From Chalara sp. BL73 (taxonomy: Eukaryota > Ascomycota > Leotiomycetes > Helotiales), in contig CAKJVC010000202.1 of assembly GCA_918026815.1 (NCBI GenBank), forward strand, positions 1-64,000: a DNA stretch of 64,000 nt, written 5' to 3'. This document shows, piece after piece, positions 10,698 through 23,467 of the stretch. The translations under genes and the position numbers were made by a program. Within the stretch, counting starts at the first letter, position 1. Every line of letters starts with the position of its first letter. The notes below the pieces were generated by a model. The model searched no databases and was not told the DNA's origin. It saw only the letters and a program-made list of their open reading frames with translations.

Positions 10698-12432
10698 ATG
10701 GAAGGGCGCTCTATTCCTGCAGGTCAGTTCCTTGTTTGTTACTGTTTAATCCATTGCAAGTTGCTGGTTGGTGGCGCTGTTTCTTATCTCGGCTCAATGG
10801 CAAGAACAGTGTTTGTGTCAGACATTGATTTTGAATCATAAGATAACGGTTTGTTTTCAGGCCTCCTGGGTAGATACTATTCTGCACGTCATATTTATGG
10901 CCACTACCGAAGCTGCGGCGTTACCGGGAGGTATATATTAATTTTAATTTTTTTTAGAGGAAGAACCTGACATGATAATTTGGCCTATGGCTATTGAAAT
11001 TTATTACTTTATACGAGACATTGGAATATAATAGCTACTCAATTTCCTCCAAAATTCGAAGTAATAATCTTCAAGAGTATAGCTGACTTTAAGCAGATAT
11101 ATCATTTCCCTGGAGCAAGATCTCAGAAGCTTATTGAGGTACGCTTTAGCAAAAAATATTGCAAGGCATCCTGCACTCTGTTATAGCATCACAGCAGAGA
11201 AATTGGGGTCTCCGGCACATCTTATCCGCCTTGAATCCATCGAGTTCAATGATGTGGTTGAATTTCATAAATCAAGTCTTGCAGCCAGCAACGAAGATGC
11301 TCTGTTGGCCAAACATATTGGTCATGCACATGAACACGTCTGGAGTGACCCAAACAAGCCGGTCTGGAAACTCATAGTTTTTACCCATGAGCATGGGTCA
11401 TTAACCAAGACCAGAGCAGTTGATCTTGCATTCATCACTCATCATGCTATTTCTGATGGGCTAAGTGCAGCAGCCTTCCACAAGTCCCTTCTCGAATATT
11501 TGACTGAGGCCAGTTCCTCTATAGCCCAAGAATCGATCTGGCCATGCGTGATACCATCAGGCCTTCCCAAGCCACGGAACATAGAAGATATTCTGTCACA
11601 TACCGCAGCTCCTACTGAAGCTCTCCCAGCCGCATCTCCGTCTATTACAAAATCAATTACCATGCGCGTCCTCCCCACCAATCCGGACTTCGTATCGTGC
11701 GTCAGCATTCTAAGCATCCCAGAATCCCTTGTTCCTGGAATTTTAGTCTACTGCCGTGACATAGGAACGTCTCTCACTGGGCTGCTTCACGCCCTATTTA
11801 CCATCTACCTCTCCCGGGTCTTTCCATCACAAACACTCACGGCAATAACGCCATACTCGCTGCGTAGCTGGACCTCCCTGCCACTCACTGAAATGGCGAA
11901 CCATGTATCATACATCCGCAATATCTGGTCCCCCCTCGATAATACTCGTTCCCTTTCCTTGGCAAACGATCCAACCTCAACACCAGGTTCCGCTGTTATA
12001 GAGAACACAATTATTAAGGTCATAACAACGAAATACCATGAGGAGATTACGTCAGAACTTCAGCAGGTTAATAGTCGAGGACCTCTCATCTTAAACGCCA
12101 TATCCTCGATTCCTAACTTGAACTTCACGCAGTACTGCGAGTCCAACATTGGGGCTAGTAATTCGGCTACCTATGAGATTTCAAATCTCGGAGTCGTCAC
12201 TGCCCCTTCCCTGAGCGCTATAGACACAGAGAATGAAGCGGTGAAGTTGGAGAAGCTTGTCTTTACACAAAGCGCCATGGTCGCTGGCCCAGCGCTTGGT
12301 GTCGGCGTTGCGAGTTTGGCTAACGGCCCGTTGGTCATCAGTTTCTATTGGGAGGAGGGGGTCTTGTCCACGGATCTTGTTGATGGTTTAAAGACCTATA
12401 TTGAGAAGAAGTTAGGCGGTCTTGGCAAGTGA
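10698..12432 (+). CDS. alcohol O-acetyltransferase-like protein (AATase/CoA-dependent acyltransferase fold)
   Basis: Predicted to move an acetyl or acyl group from CoA to an alcohol or similar acceptor. Hand splicing gives exons 10698-10722, 10861-10930 and 11097-12432 (476 residues). Exon 2 encodes LLGRYYSARHIYGHYRS, matching the family N-terminus (R-L-G-x-x-x-x-x-x-A-R-H-x-x-G-x-Y). Exon 3 opens with YIISLEQDLRSLLRYALAK and IARHPALC, which is the next conserved block. The catalytic HxxxD motif is HHAISDG at about residues 144-150. The introns are 138 and 166 nt, longer than most here; the second has an AGCTGAC branch site. Exon 1 is only 25 nt and is the least certain part. It converges on the flavin monooxygenase gene; a shared pathway is possible but not shown. 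Confidence 0.85.
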
Positions 12433-12979
12433 AGTAATCCGTTAAGTATAACAAAACGGGTTTGGGAAAGTGACCGAAGGACTGTGAGTTACAAGATGAC
12501 ATAAAACGGATTTCAACAGTGGCATGAAAAGCATTTAGAGTAGTAGACAGATCCAACTCTGTATGGAATAATTCAAATGGATACCAGAAAGTTTCCTCAC
12601 GTTTTTTAATGCGTGGGCTTAAATCTACACGCATGTCAGGGGCCATATTTCGCTTGCAGACATGCCTTCGTGCCAAGCATAGCATCTTGCAAATGTTAGC
12701 AAAATTACGACACGTAAAATCAACTCAGCTTATCGATGATATTTAAAGTAAGCTCAATAAATGAAGAATTGGTATCTTGTACCCTAATGTATTGACTGTC
12801 GATTTCAACTTGGACTTAATGTTGAGGTTAAGGCTTTAGCATAAGTGAAAGCCGAAACTCTAATAGAAGCCGCTGTCGATTTCTGCTTACGAAAAACAAT
12901 AGAGCGAAACGATATAGAATCACAACGCATCGTACACGACAATTCTAGACCTTGATTCAGAGCCCCTTCACCGTAAAGC
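12433..12979. other. convergent intergenic region
   Basis: Holds the 3' flanks of the acetyltransferase-like and monooxygenase genes. Frames here overlap the coding ends and show no recognisable product. Confidence 0.6.
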
Positions 12980-14523
12980 CTAATCTACCGCGTGTTTGGC
13001 CGAAAGGTTGACGCTAGCCTTCCCATCCTCCTTTCTGATTCTCTGCCTCGCCTCTTCATTCCCATTCTTCCACATGTCAATTCTCCTCAGGTGGCCAGCA
13101 TCGAATTGCTCTCTCCACCATTTTTCCCACTTAGGTAATACCCTCCCCTGCCCATCCTTAGGCTCTCCGGCCAATTGCCTCACCTCCTCGAAGTACTCTT
13201 CGAAGTCTGGATAAAGTGCCGTGAAAGGTACACCATCGCCCCTTTTATGGATTCTATCTTCCTCCCATTTCTTCTGTTCACTTTGGGAGGGAAGTCTTAT
13301 TCTGCCTGCCAAAAAACGGGCTGCCAGAACAGCTTGCCACTCGAATACCTTGAAGGTGAAACCTGCCGCAATAGCCCCTACAAAACAAAGCGTGGGATCT
13401 TCGCGCCAGAAGACGTGCTGATAGAGATTTGGAAGGCGATTGTTGCGAATTGTGGCTGCGAGTTCCGGGAGGAAAGGAAGAGTCCAGGTATATCCTGTTC
13501 CAAAAATCACGTGATCAACATCATCCAGTTTTGTTCCGTCTTCAAAATGGACGGTTCTCTCGCCAGCCTCTCGGCTGGAAGTGATGTGGCTTACGGGAGG
13601 ACATCTTTTTATATTTGGATGCTGAAAAGCCCAGTCGGAGAAGTACGGGTGATATCGCCCACGGACAACGGAGTGGAGTGGTGTCTCAACGATATCAGCC
13701 ATCGTGAAGGAAATATCAGCTCCGGAGATGCTGGCTCCAACGACAACGACTCTCTTTCCTCGATACTTTTCAGGGTCTCTCCATGATTTGCTGTGCTCAA
13801 CGGAGCCAGGAAAGTTTTCCGCAAATTCTGCTAATCCGCGAATTGTAGGAATAAAAGGAACAGTGTAATGGCCTGATGCCACGACTACAGCATCAAAACT
13901 CTCAGTCCACCATTTATCGAGACCACTCTCAACATTTGGCTGCCTAAGAGTGACAACCCATTTATTGGTCTCTTTATCTTTATGCACCAGTTCCGCAGTT
14001 GTATTGTAAGTGACCAATTTGTGGTATTGTTTTCGGTCCAGTAGGCTTTCAATGTAGCCTTCTACAACTTTCCAATGCCGAAAGGGAGAGTCTTCGCCAT
14101 GTCGTAGTATATTTAGGGTAGACCTCTCTTCAGGAAACGGCTCCTGAGAAAAGCTCATTGCGTGAGCATCAATATTTGTTTCTAGGGTAGGATAAACTGT
14201 TGTCTCCGAAAACCGATACTGGGTATTGTGTGGAATTTCCGTTGGGAGATTATCAGGTATTGGCAAGGTGGCATCTGGCGTGCGTGCGGCTAATTTTTCA
14301 TAGTCTGTAAGCCGTTGAACATGATCTTTGGGGTCCTCGATCCTAGACATGGTGAGAAAGTTGACTCTGAAATTTTGAGAAAGACTGACCAACATCCTCC
14401 CGCCTTTTCCCTTCTTTCAAACAGTCGAATCTTATCAAATGCCTGTTCCTGGGACAATGCATCTACAGTAATTGCTCCAGCTGGACCAGCGCCAATGATG
14501 GCAATTGACTTTATCGGCGCCAT
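12980..14523 (-). CDS. flavin-containing monooxygenase (FMO-like, FAD/NADPH)
   Basis: Predicted class B flavoprotein monooxygenase that adds one oxygen atom to a nucleophilic N or S centre, or a ketone. Exons 14390-14523 and 12980-14342 encode 498 residues; the intron has donor GTCAGT and acceptor TCTAG. The FAD-binding Rossmann motif GAGPAG is at residues 11-16 followed by FERREKAGGCW. The FMO signature appears as FPGSVEHSKSW (about 222-232), the NADPH-binding motif VVVVGASISG at 243-252, and an ATG-like motif IFGTGYTWTLPFL further on. Length fits fungal FMO-like enzymes. No signal peptide or membrane anchor is seen. Substrate cannot be inferred. The start is the ATG giving MAPIKSIAII; an ATG 11 codons upstream is less likely because the Rossmann strand normally lies near the N-terminus. 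Confidence 0.92.
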
Positions 14524-16051
14524 ATTTAGACGCGCCAACTCTGGCACATGGGACATGCGGGGCCTAAGTATTGTACCAGAAGAAAAAGGATGGCGGACTA
14601 CTGCGAAGAATACAATGCAAGGCTCCCTAGATCAAGGCGAATGGGAAAGTTCCCTGCTCTTGATCGAGACGGGCAGCTTGTTTGATAAAGACATGTTGCT
14701 CAGGTATAAATTGAAGGAAGTGTCGGTGACAGGAGAAAGAAACTACTTTATGGTGGGGGTAGATTGCGACATATTTGAAGAAGCAAAGCAAGAAAGGCTT
14801 AAGGTTAAGCCCAAAAGTACTAAATGTTGATCCGGGTGAGCAGATTGCAGGATGATATCCTTATATCAGGATATTATTGCAATCAGAAGGTGTCCTGTCA
14901 TGTCTGAGAAACTCTACACACATTAAACAGATGTGCCCCAACTTACCCAAGACCTGATTATGTACGCATATGCCGGGGGGGCTTGAGGCTGAAATGTGAT
15001 AGACTCACATTGGGAGTGCCCGTATTTAAGCGAGCATAAAAAAAGTTGAAAAGCAATTCAAGGCTCAGCTCGTGGCTTGCGAATCAACCCGACAATGAGC
15101 ATTTCTTACCTATCCGCCGAACGCCTGCAGGAACATTTTCATTGTGTAAGGCTGATCGCGCGGCACGGGACGGCATACTATCAGCATCTTTGAAACCAAT
15201 TTCTTAATCTTAAAATACGAAAATAGCAAGACTGGCCAGGTACCGGACCAGGTTCTGAAGGCAGAATTGCAGGCACACTAGAAAGGGGCATCAAAGTAGT
15301 ACTTCCTGCTTGCTATTCCATTGAATCTATGAGAATTGGCCGTGCTCTGGTGCAGCTCTTATTTTCTAGCGGGCTTTAATCTTAGTTGCCCTTCTCCTTA
15401 TGTGCGATTTCTTCAGACTCATCTGCACGTTCCCCCAGCTCCTATATCTTGTTTGTCTCACGCGTCATGAAACGATTAGGCACACTCCGAGCCAGCCGTT
15501 GTAGTTGGCGTTTGGCGCTTTCGGGTCATTCTCGTTCCTGACTAGCAAGGCCGAGTTGTACGAATGTAGATTATGTCTAAGTTGATGTCTGGCTGATATC
15601 GTGAAGGTCAGTACACAATCGCGGTCCCGATTACTATGGATCTTATATGGCCGTGAGAGATCTATATTGGATGCCATGTCGCTGGACGGGAACTTCAGGT
15701 TCCTGAAGGTGGGATTATCATCACATCCTCATGTCCGCATTTAATTGATCCGAAGAGCTGCTTCGCATGAGTGCTGATCGGCTTCAAGATCTCCCACGCA
15801 GTCATGGAAAAAAATCGAAGGTGCGTGGAGTACCCGAAGGCTTGATTTCTGCAGCTATACCCGCTTAACGCTACACCAGGGACAAAGCTGTCCTACCGTT
15901 GTCTGCGGCTGAGACAGATTTAGTACATCTATCCTCGAATTCCCCTTTGTTTTTTCCTTCCCCTTTCCCTGTATCCCACCGCTCTTTTCTGGATTCCTTC
16001 GAAACTAGTCATTCTTTACTCTCACTTAGTCCGTCTTTACAATATTCCAAA
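14524..16051. other. long intergenic region, no gene
   Basis: Divergent promoter space between the monooxygenase and the secreted Cys-rich protein. Short frames on both strands have no recognisable motifs. The last 150 bases are C/T-rich, as in fungal 5' leaders. Confidence 0.55.
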
Positions 16052-16853
16052 ATGTATCTCCATGCCGCTTTCGTCGTCTTTACCTTCGCTGTCGTTGAAG
16101 GTACTACTACCCTCGCTCGACGGGTACCTTCTTCCGAGCTTGTCAGCCGTGATGCTGTTCAAGGATGGTCTCTCCAGTCTGGCAGTGCTCCGACTTCAGC
16201 ACACTCTTGTGGGAACGGAGCGTATTGCCCGATAAATCTGCACTGTAACGCCATGGTCAACAACCACCAGGTTGCTGCTTGTTGTACTTCCTGTAAGAGC
16301 AGAGCCTGCATTGTAAGATCAATACTAATACTTCATAGCCAACGACTGTAGGGGCGAAGTTGAAGGCGCGCCAAGGTGCGCAGACCCATCATGGAATCTC
16401 TGGGTTGGCTACGATGGAAACGGCTTCTGTTGTGAAGCCGGATTTGTTGGGGTCTACGATATAACGAAAAGCGTGGCTGGCACTTGCGTCACTAGTGACA
16501 ATATCGGAAGCCTGCGCACTGGTATCCTCACCTCTACAGGAGTTGGAGCAGCAGAGCCGACGATCGCCGTGCCACCTGCATCTTCCACATCTGCTGGCAG
16601 ATCTTCTACCACGGCAGCCGAAGATACCGCTAGGCCGACATCAAGTCCTGCAAGTGGGAGCTCAGGTGCGAGCTCAAATACGTCTGCGGATACGAAGTCA
16701 GCGTCTACTACACCTACAGGCACAGCTGGCACAAGCCTAGCCTCAACTTCCACCTCTTCTACATCGCCGACGGAGACTGCTAATCGTGGTATGAAGGTCG
16801 AGAGCGGAATGGGATTAGTTGGTGTCGCTTTCATTGCTGCCGCTCTACTGTGA
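16052..16853 (+). CDS. small secreted Cys-rich protein with Ser/Thr stalk and GPI-like C-terminus
   Basis: Exons 16052-16292 and 16339-16853 (46-nt intron) give 251 residues. A signal peptide (MYLHAAFVVFTFAVVEG) is followed by a Cys-rich ectodomain with about nine cysteines, including CGNGAYCPINLHC, AACCTS and GFCCEAG. Next comes a roughly 100-residue Ser/Thr/Ala stalk, likely heavily O-mannosylated, and a hydrophobic tail (MGLVGVAFIAAALL) typical of GPI attachment. It is therefore expected on the outer plasma membrane or cell wall. I do not recognise a named family, and no enzyme motif is visible. Such proteins are common in filamentous ascomycetes and may be adhesins, wall proteins or effectors. 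Confidence 0.85.
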
Positions 16854-17223
16854 TAATTTGGCCATGATTGCGTTGAAGGTGGTCCGGTGATGAATTGGCG
16901 GTCTTGGCTAACAAACAAATTTGGGATTTCATGTGTAGTTGTGTAGAAGTACAAGTAGAAAAGTATAGAACAGGCCTTGTTTTTTCAAATGTAATACTTG
17001 CCTCTCAGTTTGGATCCTCATATCTTGTAACTATTTTATAACACATCTTGCTCCATGATAAGAATAGCGGCAGGAATTCCATACCGTTTTAGGTAGAAGC
17101 TGGTAAAGGGGTTTAAACAAGATACCAGTAATTTTTATGTAACAGGTTCTCCATATCGCAAGACAATGTACTGAGAAAAGTCTCATTATGATCTACTATA
17201 TACAAGTCTTCTGGTCTACTATT
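16854..17223. other. convergent intergenic region
   Basis: 3' flanks of the secreted Cys-rich protein and of the GH47 gene. Nothing coding seen. Confidence 0.6.
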
Positions 17224-19524
<2,301 letters not shown>

Positions 19525-20027
19525 TGAGTGTTCAAAACCATAACGCTATATGTTGCGGATTAGATGGACAGAGAAAGGAAATTATATATTAAGTGAAGCT
19601 GCTGTAGGATCAATAGTTAGCAATTGGATTCGGATCCATCCCCAAGAAGCCAGCTTGCGGTACAGCCTTGTGAAGTCTTGTCAGCCGTGGCCCGCCTTGG
19701 CATTCGTTAACCACGAGACCGGCACGTTCAAAAATGGCACAGAGAGTCACTACATCAATGAAGTGGGAAGGTGTAAATATACTGATTGAGATCAGCACAG
19801 CTAGTCAGTGATTGAGTCTGTAAAATGAGGGTGAATCTTTTGGCTGAGGCTTGAACCTTAACGGGCCATATCAACCTTGGGGATTGAAAGAATTATCAAC
19901 AGGACGAACCTTTATACTTGTATTACGAAGATTCTCGGTCGTGGTGCCTTGCTTCACTTCAATATCTCCTCAGCCTTTGGGGTTTTCCAGTCGTCAACGG
20001 CCTTACATCTAGGTCAAGATACTTAAT
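19525..20027. other. divergent promoter between GH47 and ATG10
   Basis: Short upstream spacer serving both genes; no coding sequence supported. Confidence 0.55.
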
Positions 20028-20853
20028 ATGTCACACAGAGACAACTACCGTCAATGGCCCTTTTTGACTAAAGAAGAGTTCGAGCTTGCATGCGCTTACT
20101 TTGATCAAAAGTATGTGAGAGCGAAGTTAGGGCCTACACGAAAACTATTCAAAATTCGTTCCCGTAGAACCGCTACCACAGGAGTTACTTATATCGAGAT
20201 CCTTCGACTTCTCAAGCTCCCAGAAGAAGACAATGATCTATTAGGCGCTTTCGAGAAATTGGGCAGAGAAGATGGCATGGAGATGAACGACGTGGAGATG
20301 TCAAACGAAGATGCGGACGGAGTAAGTTGGACCCTTCTCTTGTTCATTATTGTGGTAGTTGATGTTGAGAAGGATGCTCTTCGCGGAGAGGTAAATAATG
20401 GCAGTGGGAATGATGACTTTCCTCCCCAATACAGCGAATACTCTCATCAGCCATACGTTACATATGAGATTCATCTGCATCCAACATATAGCATGCCTAC
20501 ACTATGGTTCACCTTACATGATCTGCCAATGGGTGAGCCGACTTTTGATTTGGACTCTGTCTACCGATATCTTGTTCCATCAGAATATAAGAGCCAGCTA
20601 CGTACAGTTGGCATGACTGGAGGACTATCAGCTGCAGTAAGCCATTAATTACATTTTATATGTCTTCTAATACTGATGAGCTTTTCAGCCACACCCATTA
20701 ACTGACGTACCGGCCTTTTTCATACACCCATGCCAGACCAAAGAAGCTATGGAGAATTTTGACTGCCCAATAGATTTATATCTCATGATATGGTTAGGCT
20801 TGGTGGGCGGCAGTGTTGGGCTGTGGGTCCCACCTGAAATGGCCCAAGAATAA
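20028..20853 (+). CDS. ATG10: autophagy E2-like enzyme Atg10
   Basis: E2-like enzyme that passes ubiquitin-like Atg12 to Atg5 in autophagosome formation. Exons are 20028-20636 and 20689-20853, giving 257 residues. A further in-frame 48-nt segment at 20322-20369 (GTAAGT..TTGAG) would encode an odd hydrophobic run (VSWTLLLFIIVVV) and is probably a second intron; without it the protein is 241 residues. The diagnostic C-terminal block is HPLTDVPAFFIHPCQTKEAM, with the catalytic cysteine in HPC, then LMIWLGLVGGSVGLWVP. YVTYEIHLHPTYSMPTLWF upstream matches the E2 core beta sheet. Convergent with the snRNP protein gene. Confidence 0.93.
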
Positions 20854-21068
20854 AGTCAGGCTCCATAAGGTTATACAACACAATAGGATCAATTCTTACA
20901 CAGAAAATTATGATCTGTCCATATTCTAAAATCGCTTTCAAGATATACCACGGCATGCATTGAGCCCGTAAACTTTTGTCGGCTTGGGTGGCGCCATCAA
21001 TTGCCAATATTTTCCCCCGTAGCCCTTTGCCCCAAACGCCCAACTCCCACAGTCTTGATGAATTGAGC

Positions 21069-21800
21069 TTATTCATCATCGTCGCTGTCCTCTTCCATAG
21101 CAACATCGCCTTCACTATCTTCTTCCTCTTCTTCCTCTTCTCGCCGCCTCTTTTGACCTGCTATACTTGTCGTTGGACTGCGAGCATCCTCCATAGTTAC
21201 GTCTGCTGCAGGAGGCTTCAGTGATCCAAGAGCAGATGCCGTTGTATTTGAAGCAGATGGCGGCGCATTGAAAATGCTCTGCTGCAATTCTGTGGCAGTG
21301 ACCTCTCCGGCAGCGGCAGAAGGCATACGAAACGTTCCATCCAGCTTTGCTATCGAATCAGACTTCGTTTTCGCGTATGCTATCTTCTAGAGTATCGAGT
21401 TAGTATGAAAATAGGATCTAGTTTTGGGCAGTAACAGACGCACCAACTCTTTCCCGAAGAACTCGGATCCCTGTAACGCCCTCATAGCCTGCGTTGAGGT
21501 CTGAATATCCCGAAATACAACGTGAGCTTGACCACTCATCTTCTGCGTTTTCAGTGCAACAACGTCAATGACTGGTCCATAGGTTGAGAACAAGCTGTAG
21601 AGTGAGATGCGCAGATCCGTCTTCTGAAATTTAGAGCTTGGTAAGTTGGTAATATACAATCTTCTAACATTAGCTGTTTGGTTTAGTAATTGGGAGGGGA
21701 CTGTAACTTGCGTTTGATTTGGAGGATAGGTAGGAGTTTTTGTTGCAACTTTAGTTCCTGTTCCTGGAGCCCCAGCCCCTCTGTTCACAATATTCGCCAT
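21069..21800 (-). CDS. U1A/U2B''-type small nuclear ribonucleoprotein, single RRM
   Basis: Spliceosomal RNA-binding protein of the U1A/U2B''/SNF group. Exons 21444-21800 and 21069-21386 give 224 residues. A low-complexity N-terminus (about 45 residues) precedes one RRM. RNP2 is LYITNLP, RNP1 is in KMSGQAHVVF, and the loop KTDLRISLYSLFSTYG and the stretch AMRALQGSEFFGKELKIAYAK closely follow the U2B'' pattern. The second RRM of metazoan U1A is absent. It ends in a basic KRRR patch and a strongly acidic tail (runs of Glu and Asp). In the nucleus it would bind a U1 or U2 snRNA stem-loop; single-RRM architecture favours U2 but does not prove it. Divergent from ARPC1 with a 290-bp spacer. Confidence 0.92.
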
Positions 21801-22090
21801 AATCTTCGTGGCGGCTAGCAGATATAAGACGTTTGTAAAGATGTACTTCACTGAACCCTACAAAGTTGACTTCTGTAGATAGGCTACGGTCCAAATTATT
21901 TAATGAAAGGCTGAACTTTCTAGATCAAGATTAGCGTGTTACCACCAGCCACAGGGCAGGGCGAGACAGTTACAACCCCACCATGAGGTAGGTTAGCCTC
22001 GTCATCTTGACTTCGCAACATACCAACAAACGCATTAAACACATATATCCTCTGATAGTAGAGAGCTCCTCCTATCAGAAATAATAAATA

Positions 22091-23467
22091 ATGGCTTCTC
22101 CTGAGGTATGTCCTTCTTTACTATGTTAAATGTATCAAGACTTATCATTGACTTCTACTAGGTGCACCACCTTTTCCATGCCCCAATAGCGGACCATTCT
22201 TTTTCTGCAGATAAGCAGACTTTGGCCGTAGCACGAGATACGAGTGTGGAGCTTTATGGGCGAGAGGGCAATGTATTTAAGCTCAAGGACGAGCTGAAAG
22301 GTCATGACAAGACAGTTACCAGTGTAGACATTGCATTGGAGAGTGGAAGGATTGTGACCTGCTCCCAGGGTTTGTACTATTATTTGAAACTGGAACGCAG
22401 TGCAGACTAATAAAATTTCCAGATCGAAATGCTTTAGTTTGGGAGCCTTCCCCTACTGGGTATAAGCCAACTCTAGTGCTTCTCCGAATAAATCGCGCCG
22501 CTACGTTTGTTCGATGGTCACCTTCCGAGACTAAGTTTGCAGTAGGATCCGGTGCTAGAGTCATTGCTATCTGTTATTTCGAAGAAGAGAATGACTGGTG
22601 GGTCTCAAAGCATATCAAGAAGCCCATCAGAAGCACAATCACTACTGTGGCGTGGCACCCGAATTCTGTACTTTTGGCTGCTGGGTCGACCGATGCACAT
22701 GCTAGAGTCTTTTCAAGCTTCATCAAAGGCGTGGATGCTAGACCAGAACCTGGAGTTTGGGGCGAGAGGCTGCCATTTAACACTGTTTGTGGAGAATATC
22801 TCAACAACTCTGCAGGTTGGGTTCATGCTGTCTCCTTCTCACCAAGTGGAGATGCTCTAGCTTTCGCTGCTCATGATAGCAGTATCACGGTAGTATATCC
22901 AAACGGAGCTGACCAACCACCAAAGGCTGTTATCAGTGTTAGTACTCAGCTACTTCCTTTCATGAGTCTCATTTGGAACGGCGAGAGTGAGATTATCGCT
23001 GCAGGTTATGATTGCGAGGCATATAGATTCAAGGGTAATGAAGGAGGTTGGCAATTGACTGGCTCATTGGAGTCCAAGGGTCGACCCGGTCTTGGAGATG
23101 CACGCGAGGAATCTGCTTTCAATATGTTCAAGCAGATGGACCTCAAGGGGAAAACGAAGGATGATACTAAATTGACGACCGTACATCAAAATACGATTAG
23201 CACGGTAAGCGAGCAAGCTCTTTTGCTTTCAAGGTTTGCATATGTCAGAATGGGCAGGTATTAAGCTTTGTTACATAATGATAGAGTGTCCTCACCAGGG
23301 AAATGATTATGGTACGCTGACGAGTATACTAGGTTCGTGTGTATGAGGGATCGGCCGGCGCAGTCCGTAAATTCAGCAGTAAGTGATAACTATAAATTTT
23401 CAAGAAAAGCCACTAAGATTCCGCAGCAAGTGGGGTGGATGGGCGGATTGTTATCTGGAGTGCATAG
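22091..23467 (+). CDS. ARC40: Arp2/3 complex subunit 1 (ARPC1/Arc40), WD40
   Basis: WD-repeat subunit of the Arp2/3 complex, which nucleates branched actin at endocytic patches and sites of growth. Five exons: 22091-22105, 22162-22369, 22423-23204, 23333-23378 and 23427-23467, giving 363 residues, the family length. The tiny first exon encodes MASPE, joining VHHLFHAPIADHSFSAD. WD-type strands include HDKTVTSVDIA, DRNALVWEPS, STITTVAWHPNSVLLAAGS, GWVHAVSFSPSGDALAFAA and, in the last exons, VRVYEGSAGAVRKFST followed by SGVDGRIVIWSA, the classic ARPC1 ending. The exon 4-5 junction is set by this ending; other acceptors break the frame. Confidence 0.95.

Noticed and set aside
10547..10828. 93-codon frame upstream of the acetyltransferase
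   Set aside because: Overlaps exon 1 of the spliced gene in another frame and has no family pattern.
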